Of a stretch of 64,000 bases of DNA, positions 34,050-42,565 are shown piece by piece (within the stretch, counting starts at the first letter, position 1; the number at the start of each line of letters is the position of its first letter). The notes under the pieces were generated by a model, which saw nothing but the letters and a program-made list of their open reading frames with translations, searched no databases and was not told where the DNA came from. The DNA is from Armatimonadetes bacterium DC (lineage in GTDB: Bacteria; Armatimonadota; Fimbriimonadia; Fimbriimonadales; GBS-DC): assembly GCA_001442985.1 (NCBI GenBank), contig LDYB01000009.1, positions 22,356-86,355 of the forward strand, in the 5' to 3' direction. The position numbers were made by a program, and so were the translations under genes.

Positions 34050-34675
34050 AATGGATTGCCCTGATGACTCTCTGCATGGCTTGCCTCGCGTTCGCACACG
34101 ACGAAGATGAAGCCCCTGCTACTTCCCAGAACGCCCATGAATCCCTCGCGCCTGCGACAGGCTCCCTCTGGAGTGAGCAGGCTGGATCGCTGTTTGACGA
34201 TTTCAAAGCGCGGCGCGTGGGCGACCTGCTCACGATCATCGTTTCCGAAAGCACCACCGCCTCCGCCCGCGCCGATACCGCCGTCAGCAAAAGCGAATCG
34301 GCGTCCACCACCGCAGGCGTGGGACCTCTGCTGAACTTCCTCTGGCCCGAACTGGGCGCCAGTGGCAAGACCGATTCGACGGTGCAGGGCAGCACCACGC
34401 GCGCAGGCACGCTCACCACACGCCTCACTGTTGTGGTGGTGGAGACCTATCCGAACGGCGTGTTGCGAATCGAGGGCAAGCGTACCCTCAAAATCAACGA
34501 GGAGACCCAGACCCTGGTGTTCACGGGGCTGGTGCGCGTGCGCGACATCCGCTCGGACAACACCGTGCCCTCGAATGCGATTGCGAACGCCGAAATCTAC
34601 TTCGAGGGCAAGGGGATTGTGGGCACGCGCCAGCGCGAAGGCATCATCACCCGCCTGTTCAAGTGGCTCTTTTAG
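34046..34675 (+). CDS. flgH: Flagellar L-ring protein FlgH
   Basis: FlgH forms the outer-membrane bushing of the flagellar motor. The 209-residue product has 'SLWSEQAGSLFDDFKARRVG', 'DLLTIIVSESTTASA' and 'RIEGKRTLKINEETQTLVFT', with the L-ring ending 'YFEGKGIVG'. In enteric bacteria FlgH is a lipoprotein. Here the signal reads 'MTLCMACLAFAHDEDE' and has no good lipobox, so it may be a plain secreted protein. It shows that the cell has an outer membrane. It overlaps flgA. Confidence 0.9.
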   Translation: MKWIALMTLCMACLAFAHDEDEAPATSQNAHESLAPATGSLWSEQAGSLFDDFKARRVGDLLTIIVSESTTASARADTAVSKSESASTTAGVGPLLNFLWPELGASGKTDSTVQGSTTRAGTLTTRLTVVVVETYPNGVLRIEGKRTLKINEETQTLVFTGLVRVRDIRSDNTVPSNAIANAEIYFEGKGIVGTRQREGIITRLFKWLF

Positions 34676-34684
34676 GAGGCAACG

Positions 34685-35782
34685 ATGCGACTCGGGGTGC
34701 TACTCACGGTTCTGGTCTGGACAGGGTTCGTTGCGTGGGCGCAATCGCCCGCGACGCGCCTGAAAGATATCGCGCAGGTTCGAGGCGTGCGCTCCAACCA
34801 GCTCATTGGCTACGGGCTGGTGGTCGGGCTGGAGGGCACAGGCGACAGCTCAGGCGCGTTTTTCACGGTGCAATCCATCAGCAACATGCTGGAGCGTCTG
34901 GGCATCACGGTGCCGCCGGGCGCCATCAAGGTGAAAAATGTGGCGGCGGTGATTGTAACGGCGGAGCTGCCCCCCTTCGCCCGCGCTGGCAATACGATTG
35001 ATGTGGTGGTCTCCAGCATCGGCGACGCGCGCTCGCTTCAGGGCGGCACGCTGTTGCAGACCCCTCTGCGCGGCGCGGACGGTCAGGTCTACGCTGTGGC
35101 ACAGGGACCCGTTTCCATCGGCGGGTTCAACTTCGGGGGTGGGGGCAATCGTGTCCAGCGCAACCATGTAACGGTGGGACGCATTCCTAATGGCGCCCTG
35201 ATTGAACGGGAAGTGCCGTCGCGATTTCTCACGGGCGACAACACCCTCACCATCCAGCTTCACAAGCCCGATTTCACCACCGCCGCCCGCGTGGTTAACA
35301 GCATTCGGAGCGCGTTTCCGAACCTGCGCGTGCGTGCGGTAGACCCCGCCACCGTCCAGATTGGGCTGGAAGACGCGCTGGACCCCGTGATGCTGATTGC
35401 CCAGCTGGAGACTCTGCCCGTTGTGCCCGACACAACCGCCCGCGTGGTGGTCAACGAGCGCACGGGCACAGTGATTGTGAACGGCGAAGTACGCATTGCG
35501 CCCGTCGCGATTGCGCATGGGGGCATTACCGTGCGGGTGCAGACCACGCTGGAAGTTTCGCAGCCACCGCCTTTCAGTGAAGGGCAGACCACCGTCGTGC
35601 CCCAGACTCAGGTAGATGTGCAGCAGGAGCCTGCCCGCATGGTCTACTTCAAAGAGGGCGCCTCGGTGGAGTCGCTGGTGAAGGCGCTGAACGCGCTGGG
35701 GGTCAGCCCGCGCGACCTGATAGCAATTCTGCAGGCGCTCAAGAGCGCAGGCGCCCTGCACGCCGAAATCGAGGTGCAATGA
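34685..35782 (+). CDS. flgI: Flagellar P-ring protein FlgI
   Basis: FlgI is the periplasmic ring that anchors the motor shaft in peptidoglycan. The 365-residue, signal-bearing protein has 'IAQVRGVRSNQLIGYGLVVG', 'LEGTGDSSGAFFTVQSISNM', 'KNVAAVIVTAELPPFARAGN' and the C-terminal 'VESLVKALNALGVSPRDLIA', all highly typical. AGGAGG-like bases precede ATG 34685. The stop overlaps the start of the flgJ-like gene. Confidence 0.95.
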   Translation: MRLGVLLTVLVWTGFVAWAQSPATRLKDIAQVRGVRSNQLIGYGLVVGLEGTGDSSGAFFTVQSISNMLERLGITVPPGAIKVKNVAAVIVTAELPPFARAGNTIDVVVSSIGDARSLQGGTLLQTPLRGADGQVYAVAQGPVSIGGFNFGGGGNRVQRNHVTVGRIPNGALIEREVPSRFLTGDNTLTIQLHKPDFTTAARVVNSIRSAFPNLRVRAVDPATVQIGLEDALDPVMLIAQLETLPVVPDTTARVVVNERTGTVIVNGEVRIAPVAIAHGGITVRVQTTLEVSQPPPFSEGQTTVVPQTQVDVQQEPARMVYFKEGASVESLVKALNALGVSPRDLIAILQALKSAGALHAEIEVQ

Positions 35783-36069
35783 TGCGAGTCGACAAACCCA
35801 TCCCAAGCAACACAACGCCAGCCGTCCCGCGCACGCCCGAACAGAAGCGACTGTACGAGGCATGCCAGCAGCTGGAGTCCACCTTTCTGCTTCAGCTCTG
35901 GCGCACGATGCAACGCACGGTACCCCAATCGTCCAAAACTCTCAACTATGCGGAGATGTTTGACTTCCAGTTTGCCGAATATCTGGCGATGCGGGGGAAC
36001 TTCGGGCTGGCAGACCAGTTATACCAGCAGCTGAGCGCCCATCTTCCCGATACGGAGGGCGAGCCATGA
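35779..36069 (+). CDS. flgJ: Rod-binding protein, FlgJ N-terminal domain only
   Basis: The 96-residue product has 'LYEACQQLESTFLLQLWRTM' and 'YAEMFDFQFAEYLAMRGNFG', matching the rod-capping domain of FlgJ. The peptidoglycan hydrolase domain found in FlgJ of Salmonella is missing, so muralytic activity must come from another protein. It overlaps flgI and flgN by 4 nt each, so it is coupled in the operon. Confidence 0.85.
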   Translation: MMRVDKPIPSNTTPAVPRTPEQKRLYEACQQLESTFLLQLWRTMQRTVPQSSKTLNYAEMFDFQFAEYLAMRGNFGLADQLYQQLSAHLPDTEGEP

Positions 36070-36449
36070 AAAACGCTGACACCATGGAACTGTTTTTACG
36101 CGAGGTGCGCCATGCACTACCGATGCTTCGGGCATGGCGTCAGGCGCTGGTGCGCCGCGACCTGAACGCCATCGAGCGCTGGCACGCCCAGCTGGAGCCA
36201 ACTCTGCAACGGCTGGAGCAACTCCGCGCTCAGCTCCAGCCCCCTGAGGATGCCGCCCGCAGGGAGCAGGCGCTTGCGCTGATGCAGGAGCTGGACTGGC
36301 TTCTCGAATCGGCGCACGAGATTATTCTGAACGAGCTCGGCTACACGCACGAGTTGATGGCGATGCTGGTGCGTGCGTCCGAAGCCGAACACTACGCGCC
36401 GCTCGCCGAGCGCCCCGCCCCCAACCTGCTGGTGAACACGGAGGTCTGA
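36066..36449 (+). CDS. flgN: FlgN-like flagellar export chaperone
   Basis: This 127-residue helical protein is rich in Leu, Arg and Glu, with 'MLRAWRQALVRRDLNAIERW' and 'LELDWLLESAHEIILNELG'-type spacing. FlgN binds hook-filament junction proteins FlgK and FlgL, whose genes follow directly. Assignment rests on size, helicity and position between flgJ and flgK. It overlaps flgJ by ATGA. Confidence 0.75.
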   Translation: MKNADTMELFLREVRHALPMLRAWRQALVRRDLNAIERWHAQLEPTLQRLEQLRAQLQPPEDAARREQALALMQELDWLLESAHEIILNELGYTHELMAMLVRASEAEHYAPLAERPAPNLLVNTEV

Positions 36450-36452
36450 GCC

Positions 36453-37814
36453 ATGTCCAGTTTCATGGGGATTGAGCTGGGGATTCGTGCCCTGCGAGCG
36501 TTCCAGATTGGGCTGGAGACCACAGGGCACAATGTGGCGAATGTGAACACGCCCGGCTATACCCGCAGGCGCGTGCGGTTCGCCAACACGCCAGAGTTTG
36601 CCCTCAGCCCCCAGCTGCGCCTCGGCACAGGGGTGATGGCGCAGAGCATCCAGCGCCTTCGCGACATGATGCTGGAGCAGCGGGTCAACACCAACGCGGG
36701 CGATCTGGCACGCTGGAGCGCCCTCTCGGAAAGCCTGAGTGCGATTGAAGGACTCTTCAACGAGCCGGGCGAGCAGGGGATCAACGCGAAGCTGAACGCG
36801 CTGTTTAATGCGTTTGAGGAGCTTGCCACGCGCCCTGATAGCCTCGCGGCGCGCCAGCAGGTGCTTCAGGCGGCGCGTTCGCTCACCGAGACCCTGCGCA
36901 CACTCCATCGCAACCTCACCACGCTGGAGAGCCAGATTCAGAGTCAGGCAGTCGGCACGATTGAACAGGCGAACCAGCTGGCACAGCAGCTGGCGCGCCT
37001 TAATGAGCAGATTCGCGCGGCACACTCCAGCGGCGCGGAAGCGGGCGACCTGCTGGACCAGCGCGACCGCCTGATCGGGCAACTCAGTGAGCTAATCGGC
37101 GCACGCGCCCACTATAACAACGACGGCAGCGTGATGCTATTTGTGGACGGGCACACGCTGGTGCAGGACGGCGCGGCGTTCCCCCTGCCGACCACAATAG
37201 ACCTCGCCAACCGCGCGTTAGACAGCACGCCCACCGACATCCGCATCCAGAGTGGGCAACTGCGCGGGTTGATGGATAGCCTCGCACAACTCCAGAGCTA
37301 TCGCGCCGATCTCAACACCTTCGCCAGCACGCTCATCACGCAGGTGAACGCCATTCACAGCACAGGCTACGGGCTGGATGGCAACACAGGCTATCTGTTT
37401 TTCAGCGGCACCGACGCCTCGAATATTGACCTGCACCCGGATGTGAGCGACCCGATGCGGATTGCGGCGTCGGCGGTGGCGGGCGCACCGGGCAATAACG
37501 GAATCGCCCTCGCGCTGGCGAACCTGCGCAACGCTCCGCAGGCGTCGCTCGGCGGGCAGAGCCTCACCCAGTTCTATCGCGCCCTCGTGGGACGGCTTGG
37601 CAACGACGCGCAGGTCTCCAGAAACCGCGCCGAAACGCAACAATTAACAGTGGAGCATCTGCACCATCTGCGCGAGTCGGTTTCGGGCGTCTCGCTGGAT
37701 GAGGAGGCGGCGAACCTTGTGCGGTTTCAGCGCAGTTATCAGGCGGCAGCCAAGATGGTCAGCACCTTCGACTCGCTGTTGCAGGATTTGCTCCAGTTTG
37801 TAGCGCCGCGCTAA
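36453..37814 (+). CDS. flgK: Flagellar hook-associated protein 1 FlgK
   Basis: FlgK is the first hook-filament junction protein. The 453-residue product has the N-terminal 'ALRAFQIGLETTGHNVANVN', 'TPGYTRRRVRFANTPEF', 'GVSLDEEAANLVRFQRSYQA' and the C-terminal 'ASTFDSLLQDLL'-type helix, which together are diagnostic. It follows flgN by 3 nt and precedes flgL. Confidence 0.95.
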   Translation: MSSFMGIELGIRALRAFQIGLETTGHNVANVNTPGYTRRRVRFANTPEFALSPQLRLGTGVMAQSIQRLRDMMLEQRVNTNAGDLARWSALSESLSAIEGLFNEPGEQGINAKLNALFNAFEELATRPDSLAARQQVLQAARSLTETLRTLHRNLTTLESQIQSQAVGTIEQANQLAQQLARLNEQIRAAHSSGAEAGDLLDQRDRLIGQLSELIGARAHYNNDGSVMLFVDGHTLVQDGAAFPLPTTIDLANRALDSTPTDIRIQSGQLRGLMDSLAQLQSYRADLNTFASTLITQVNAIHSTGYGLDGNTGYLFFSGTDASNIDLHPDVSDPMRIAASAVAGAPGNNGIALALANLRNAPQASLGGQSLTQFYRALVGRLGNDAQVSRNRAETQQLTVEHLHHLRESVSGVSLDEEAANLVRFQRSYQAAAKMVSTFDSLLQDLLQFVAPR

Positions 37815-37827
37815 CAGGTGAAGCGTG

Positions 37828-38712
37828 ATGCGAATCAGCACCGAGTGGCAGTTTCGGCAGATGGAGCGGGCAATCGGGCGGGGCACCGAGCGCCTGAGCC
37901 TGTGGCAGCGCCGCACGGCGACAGGACGGCGCGTGGAGCAACCCTCCGATGACCCCGTGGGCACGGTGCATGCGCTCGCGCTTCGTCAGCAGGTCGCCCA
38001 GATAGAGCAGTATGGGCGCAACATTCGCGAGGCGAAACTGTTTCTGCAGGCGACCGAACAAGCGTTCGCCGATATCGGCGAGGTGCTTTCTCAAGTACGC
38101 CAGATTGTAACGCAGGGCGCGAACGACACGCTCACCGCCGAAGCGCGCGAGGCGCTCATCCAGCAGGTGCGCCAGCTCAAGCAACGCCTGCACCAGCTGG
38201 GCAACCAGCGCCCCGATGGCGAACGCTATCTGTTCAGTGGGCAAAACCTGCACACCGCGCCCTTTGATATCGTCGGCGGCGCGATGGTCTATAATGGCGA
38301 CGGCAACCCGCTGCTGGTACCGATTGCGCCCGACCGCAACCTGCCAATGAACTTTTCGGGCGCCCGTATCGCTGACCTCTACAATAAGCTCACCGAAATT
38401 GAAAACCACCTGCTCAGCGCCGACTCGTTCACCCTCTCCAATACCGACCTGCGCGATATTGAACAGTTCCAGTCCGAGTTTCAGCGCTATCGGGGCGAGG
38501 TGGGCGTGCGCCTGCGCGAACTGCAGGATTATGAGACCCTGTATGCCAGTCGCAAAGACCAGCTGCTCGGCAACTTAGCCGATATTGAGGAGATTGACCT
38601 GGCGGAAGCCATCAGCCAGCTGCGTCAGTCGGAGCTGAGCTATCAGGCGGCGTTGCAGGTTTTTTCGAGGGTTCACTCGCTGAACCTGTTTGACTTCCTG
38701 CGCGGAGGTTAA
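37828..38712 (+). CDS. flgL: Flagellar hook-associated protein 3 FlgL
   Basis: FlgL is the second hook-filament junction protein. The 294-residue product has 'RISTEWQFRQMERAIGRGTE', 'LSLWQRRTATGRRVEQPSDD' with the flagellin-like 'PSDDP' sequence, and a C-terminal helix ('LAEAISQLRQSELSYQAALQ'). The start is ATG 37828 with AGGTG upstream; a GTG three bases earlier is in frame. It is followed by fliW. Confidence 0.92.
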   Translation: MRISTEWQFRQMERAIGRGTERLSLWQRRTATGRRVEQPSDDPVGTVHALALRQQVAQIEQYGRNIREAKLFLQATEQAFADIGEVLSQVRQIVTQGANDTLTAEAREALIQQVRQLKQRLHQLGNQRPDGERYLFSGQNLHTAPFDIVGGAMVYNGDGNPLLVPIAPDRNLPMNFSGARIADLYNKLTEIENHLLSADSFTLSNTDLRDIEQFQSEFQRYRGEVGVRLRELQDYETLYASRKDQLLGNLADIEEIDLAEAISQLRQSELSYQAALQVFSRVHSLNLFDFLRGG

Positions 38713-38719
38713 AGCCACT

Positions 38720-39184
38720 ATGGAACTTCACACCACACGATTCGGTACAATTAACATCGAAGCAGGGGATATTATCACCTTCCCCGACGGACTGGTGGGG
38801 CTGAGCCAGTTGAAGCGGTTCGTGCTGATTAATCATCAGGAGGGCAGCCCCTTCCGTTGGCTGCAGTCGGTGGAAGAACCAGGGTTCGCGCTGCTGTTGA
38901 TAGACCCATGGTTCTTCTGCGCCGATTATGAGGTGGTGCTATCCGACGCGGAGGTCGAGCGCCTGCGCGTGTCGGACGACTCGGTGCTGGTGGTGTACAC
39001 CACTGTGACCATTCCACCGGGCAAGCCGCACGCGATGACCGCGAACCTGATGGCGCCTATCGTGATTAATGCCACAGAGCGGTGTGGGCGACAGGTGATC
39101 CTGGAGGACGAGCGATATCATACGCGCCACCCGATTCTGCAGGAGATGTGGCGCACGACAGAGCGCGCCGAAAGCGCGGGGTAA
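38720..39184 (+). CDS. fliW: Flagellar assembly factor FliW
   Basis: FliW binds flagellin and, when free, also binds CsrA to relieve its repression of flagellin translation. The 154-residue product has 'FGTINIEAGDIITFPDGLVG', 'FALLLIDPWFFCADYEVVLS' and 'MTANLMAPIVINATERCGRQ', typical of FliW. ATG 38720 has GGAGG upstream; an upstream frame extension overlaps flgL and was rejected. The csrA gene follows 27 nt later, so the regulatory partners are co-expressed. Confidence 0.92.
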   Translation: MELHTTRFGTINIEAGDIITFPDGLVGLSQLKRFVLINHQEGSPFRWLQSVEEPGFALLLIDPWFFCADYEVVLSDAEVERLRVSDDSVLVVYTTVTIPPGKPHAMTANLMAPIVINATERCGRQVILEDERYHTRHPILQEMWRTTERAESAG

Positions 39185-39211
39185 ACCTGTTCGCCATGGA
39201 GGGCAATCGTT

Positions 39212-39454
39212 ATGTTAGTTCTGACACGCAAGGTCAATCAGAGCATCATGATTGGCGATGACATCGAGGTGATTGTGCTGGAGGTGCGCGGCGAACAGGT
39301 GCGCCTCGGCATCAAAGCGCCACGCTCGATTGCGGTGCATCGCCGTGAAATTTATGAAGCCATCCAGCAGGAGAACCTGCGCGCGGCAGAAACCCAGCCG
39401 CAGGATGTGCCCGAAACCCCGCCTCAAGGCTCCACAACCCGCTCCGCCTCGTGA
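39212..39454 (+). CDS. csrA: Carbon storage regulator CsrA
   Basis: This RNA-binding post-transcriptional regulator recognises GGA motifs in mRNAs, often flagellin's. The 80-residue product has '[20 protein letters not shown]' at the N terminus and '[20 protein letters not shown]' carrying conserved RNA-contact residues. The C-terminal tail after residue 56 is Pro/Gln/Ser-rich and longer than in E. coli. GGAGGG lies about 8 nt before the ATG. It is preceded by fliW, its antagonist. Confidence 0.93.
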   Translation: MLVLTRKVNQSIMIGDDIEVIVLEVRGEQVRLGIKAPRSIAVHRREIYEAIQQENLRAAETQPQDVPETPPQGSTTRSAS

Positions 39455-39472
39455 AACGGGTATCCTCATGCT

Positions 39473-41068
39473 ATGCGGGTGCTGATTAGCGACTCCATCG
39501 CCCCCGAAGGACTGGCGGTGTTCGAATCGGCAGGCATTCCAGCCGATTACAAGCCCGGAATCTCCCGTGAAGCGTTGCTTCAAATCATCCCCCACTACGA
39601 CGCGCTGATGGTGCGCTCCCAGACAAAAGTGGATCGCGCCGTGATTGAGGCGGGTACCCGACTCAAAGTGGTGGGGCGCGCGGGCGTCGGCGTGGACAAT
39701 ATCGATGTGGCTGCCGCGACCCAGCACGGGATTATTGTGGTCAACTCCCCTGAAGGCAACACGATTGCTGCTGCTGAGCTGACCTTTGCGCTGCTACTGG
39801 CGCTGGCACGCAAGATTCCGCAGGCAGACCGCTCGCTTCGGGCGGGCGAGTGGAAACGCCAGCAATTTATGGGGGTGGAGCTCTCGCGCAAGACGCTGGG
39901 GATTATCGGCATCGGCAAGATCGGGCGCGAGGTGGCACGACGGGCGCGCGCCTTCGGCATGCAGGTGCTGGCTTACGACCCCCATGTGCCCCCAACCCAT
40001 ATCCAGCAACTGGGCGCGGAACCTGTGGATTTAGAAACGCTTCTGCGCCAGAGCGATTTTATCACGCTCCACGCTCCCCTGACCCCCGAAACGCGCAATC
40101 TGCTGAACGCGGAACGGCTGCGGCTGACCAGACCGGGCGTGCGCATTATCAACTGTGCGCGGGGCGAGCTGATTGATCTGGAGGCGCTGGCGGACGCCAT
40201 CGAGTCGGGGCATGTGGCGGGCGCGGCGCTCGATGTGTTCCCCACAGAGCCGCCGCCCCCCGACCTGCGCGTGCTTCATCAACCCCAGAATGTGCTGACC
40301 CCCCACCTTGGCGCATCTACCGAAGAGGCGCAGGTCAAAGTCGCCATCGATGTGGCGGAGCAGATTGTCGCGGTGCTGACGGGCGGTGTGCCCCGCAGCC
40401 CTGTGAATCTCACCCCCATCCCCGCCGACCAGCTGGAGCGCGTGAAGCCCTACCTGCGCCTCGCCGAGCGCATGGGTAGCCTGCACGCCCAGCTGCTCAA
40501 CACGCCCGTGCAGAAAGTGCGCGTGCAGTTCGCAGGCGACTGGAGCGGGCTTCCGCTGGACACCATCGCCCGCGCCGTGCTGGTTGGGCTGTTCCAGAAC
40601 ACGACCGACACGCCCGTGAACCTCGTGAACGCCCCCCTGATCGCCCAGCAGCGCGGGGTGCAACTGGAATGGGGCACCCGCGCCGAAAGCGACCTCTACC
40701 CTGACACTCTCCACACGATTGCCCACACCCCGCACGGCGAACAGCGGCTTACAGGCACGGTCTTCGGACGCCACGACCTCCGAATCACCCACATCGACGA
40801 CCTGTTTGTGGACATCAAGCCCGAGGGTATTTTGCTCTTCACCGAACACCATGACCGCCCCGGCATCATCGGGCGCGTGGGCACGCTGTTAGGGGACCAC
40901 CAGATTAATATTGCCGGCATGCATGTGGGGCGCGAGCGCATCGGCGGACGCGCCATCATGATTCTGCAACTGGACAACCCCATCCCGCGTGAGGTGTTTC
41001 AGCAGATTCAGGCACTCCCCGGCGTGGAGAGCGCCCGGGTCGCCATTTTCCCCACCGATTTGGTATAA
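39473..41068 (+). CDS. serA: D-3-phosphoglycerate dehydrogenase
   Basis: SerA catalyses the first step of serine synthesis. The 531-residue length indicates the long form with catalytic, NAD-binding, ASB and C-terminal ACT domains. Visible are 'LKVVGRAGVGVDNIDV', the nucleotide-binding 'GIIGIGKIGREVARRARAFG', catalytic 'GAALDVFPTEPPPPDL' and 'PHLGASTEEAQ', and an ACT domain ending 'RAIMILQLDNPIPREVF'. TATCCT (39461-39466) lies 6 nt before ATG 39473. A thioredoxin gene follows, driven by its own promoter. Confidence 0.93.
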   Translation: MRVLISDSIAPEGLAVFESAGIPADYKPGISREALLQIIPHYDALMVRSQTKVDRAVIEAGTRLKVVGRAGVGVDNIDVAAATQHGIIVVNSPEGNTIAAAELTFALLLALARKIPQADRSLRAGEWKRQQFMGVELSRKTLGIIGIGKIGREVARRARAFGMQVLAYDPHVPPTHIQQLGAEPVDLETLLRQSDFITLHAPLTPETRNLLNAERLRLTRPGVRIINCARGELIDLEALADAIESGHVAGAALDVFPTEPPPPDLRVLHQPQNVLTPHLGASTEEAQVKVAIDVAEQIVAVLTGGVPRSPVNLTPIPADQLERVKPYLRLAERMGSLHAQLLNTPVQKVRVQFAGDWSGLPLDTIARAVLVGLFQNTTDTPVNLVNAPLIAQQRGVQLEWGTRAESDLYPDTLHTIAHTPHGEQRLTGTVFGRHDLRITHIDDLFVDIKPEGILLFTEHHDRPGIIGRVGTLLGDHQINIAGMHVGRERIGGRAIMILQLDNPIPREVFQQIQALPGVESARVAIFPTDLV

Positions 41069-41069
41069 T
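41064..41069 (+). promoter_or_regulatory. Extended -10 of the thioredoxin gene
   Basis: TGG-TATAAT overlapping the stop of serA. GGAGG and ATG 41088 follow, giving a short leader. Confidence 0.6.
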
Positions 41070-41087
41070 ACGCGCGGAGGTTATCCT

Positions 41088-41411
41088 ATGGCAGCGAAAG
41101 CAATTACACAGAGCGAATGGCAAAAAGAGGTATTGGAATCGCCTATCCCGGTACTGGTGGACTTCTGGGCGGTGTGGTGCGGACCCTGCCGCCTGATTGC
41201 CCCGATTGTGGAAGAGTTAGCCGCCCAGTATGCGGGCAAGCTCAAGGTCTATAAGGTCGATGTGGATCAGGAGCAGGGGCTTGCCATTCAATACGGCATT
41301 ATGAGTATCCCGACGCTGTTGCTGTTCAAGAATGGGCGCGTGGTGGAGCAGATTGTGGGCGCTCTGCCCAAAGGCGCGATAGAGCAAAAAATCGCGAAGC
41401 ATCTGCAGTAG
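41088..41411 (+). CDS. trxA: Thioredoxin
   Basis: This 107-residue thiol-disulfide reductant has the active site 'WAVWCGPCRLIAPIVEELA' (CGPC) and the cis-Pro region 'YGIMSIPTLLLFKNG'. Standard single-domain thioredoxin length. GGAGG lies before ATG 41088. The promoter TATAAT overlaps the end of serA. An upstream in-frame opening is inside serA and is not used. Confidence 0.94.
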   Translation: MAAKAITQSEWQKEVLESPIPVLVDFWAVWCGPCRLIAPIVEELAAQYAGKLKVYKVDVDQEQGLAIQYGIMSIPTLLLFKNGRVVEQIVGALPKGAIEQKIAKHLQ

Positions 41412-41510
41412 ACTACTTCTCCCATTTGCATCCTTTGTCGGGCTGGGGGCGCAACACCCCAGCCTGTGCCGATAGAGCGGTAGGTAGCGCCTGTCCCCGC
41501 TGGCTCAAAG

Positions 41511-41552
41511 AGCCGACGGAGGTCGACTGCGTTTTAAACGGCTTCAACCGTC
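41511..41552. repeat. Partial degenerate copy of the core of the palindromic element at 27.2 kb
   Basis: AGCCGACGGAGGTCGACT, then a 4-nt deletion relative to the first copy, and AACGGCTTCAACCGTC. It aligns with 27293-27338 (AGCCGACGCAGGTCGGCT..AACGGCTTTAGCCGTC). The 5' flank holds another hairpin, GGCTGGGG/CCCCAGCC (41441-41464). Confidence 0.5.
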
Positions 41553-41616
41553 GGGCGCAAACGCCCCGGGTGTCCGTGGCTTGCCCGTTTTCCGGCTTGC
41601 CTCTCAAACGCAATAA

Positions 41617-41642
41617 GCCCCGAAGGGGGTTCCCTTCGGGGC
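41617..41642 (-). terminator. Hairpin downstream of the PEP-CTERM gene
   Basis: An 11-bp perfect stem GCCCCGAAGGG (41617-41627) / CCCTTCGGGGC (41632-41642) with a 4-nt loop, 42 nt past the gene end on the minus strand. The downstream bases on that strand read TTATTG, a weak T-run. Confidence 0.5.
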
Positions 41643-41683
41643 AAAAAAGCGTCTTTCGCAGTGTCGCCCACAATCTTCATCGA

Positions 41684-42382
41684 TTACGCCTTGCGGCGTC
41701 GCAAAGCTAATCCACCAAGCCCCACCGCGAGCGCCAGCAGGCTGGCAGGTTCCGGAACCCAGTCCTGTTCCACCAGCAGCAGCGAAGCTGTGGAAGAGCC
41801 AGGTGCAGGCGCGCCGTCAATGTGCAGCACAAAGGACTCAATTACCAGCAGGTTGCTGCAGGTGTTTGACAGGGGGACAAACTGGTTCAGGTTATGAAAC
41901 CCGTTGGAGCCGCCTGCATACGCGGCGCCACTGAACACCCCACTCCCGTTGAACAGCACCTCACTGGTGTCGATGCACACCACCTTCTTGGTCCAGATAA
42001 TCTGCCCATAGTCCCAGACAAACGCCGACACGACGAAGTTGAACCCCGTCAGGTCGCCTTTACCGGGACGCGTGCTGATGGTATACTGGGCAGTGAAAGT
42101 ACCGCCTGTGAAGGTAGTGCCGTCGCCCACCAGAACAGGGTTCGGGTTGCCCAAAGCCGTTGTGAAAGTAATCTGAGGCAGGGTAGTTACCGTAACTATA
42201 AACGGGGCGAACGCAGGCGGGTTATTGTTCACCACGACGGGAACCTGGGTTGCTGTAGAGCCGGGACCGGGCGAAAAGAGCAAGCCCTGACTGGAGATGA
42301 CATTCACATCCCAGCCTGAGGCGAGCGCCTGACCCGCCACGACAATCGCGAACATAAACGCTGTAAGCCTTAAGCCTTTCAT
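41684..42382 (-). CDS. PEP-CTERM sorting-domain secreted protein
   Basis: The product has 232 residues with a signal peptide ('FMFAIVVAGQALA'). A mainly beta-strand body is followed by the sorting signal 'VPEPASLLALAVGLGGLALR' with a terminal Arg/Lys tail, as in PEP-CTERM proteins that are processed by exosortase and attached at the surface. The exosortase gene is not in the window. AAGGAGG precedes ATG 42382; a GTG three bases earlier is in frame. The region 42383-42565 is a divergent promoter area. Confidence 0.88.
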   Translation of the reverse strand: MKGLRLTAFMFAIVVAGQALASGWDVNVISSQGLLFSPGPGSTATQVPVVVNNNPPAFAPFIVTVTTLPQITFTTALGNPNPVLVGDGTTFTGGTFTAQYTISTRPGKGDLTGFNFVVSAFVWDYGQIIWTKKVVCIDTSEVLFNGSGVFSGAAYAGGSNGFHNLNQFVPLSNTCSNLLVIESFVLHIDGAPAPGSSTASLLLVEQDWVPEPASLLALAVGLGGLALRRRKA

Positions 42383-42491
42383 CACACGCTACCTCCTTGA
42401 GTGAGTTGCCTTTAGAAGCCTTTTCCGCGCAATCGCGGAGACTTCTGACCAATTAGACTCAAAAAACCCCGAAAACCGGACAGGGGGGGAC

Positions 42492-42514
42492 GGCAAATTT
42501 GCCCGAATTTGCCC
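42492..42514. promoter_or_regulatory. Palindromic/direct AATTTGCCC repeat in a divergent promoter region
   Basis: GGCAAATTTGCC (42492-42503) is a perfect 12-bp palindrome and is followed by GAATTTGCCCC (42505-42514). A related AAATTTGCCCCTTAA occurs at 4903-4916 before the secreted fibre gene. Possible operator shared by surface-protein genes. Confidence 0.35.
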
Positions 42515-42565
42515 CTAAATTTCGCGGATTTCTTCAAAGTGTCTCAGCGGGTAAACTTATGAGCC

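Noticed and set aside
41441..41464. GGCTGGGG/CCCCAGCC hairpin as a thioredoxin terminator
   Set aside because: There is no T-run on the plus strand. It is better treated as part of the degenerate repeat region that follows.
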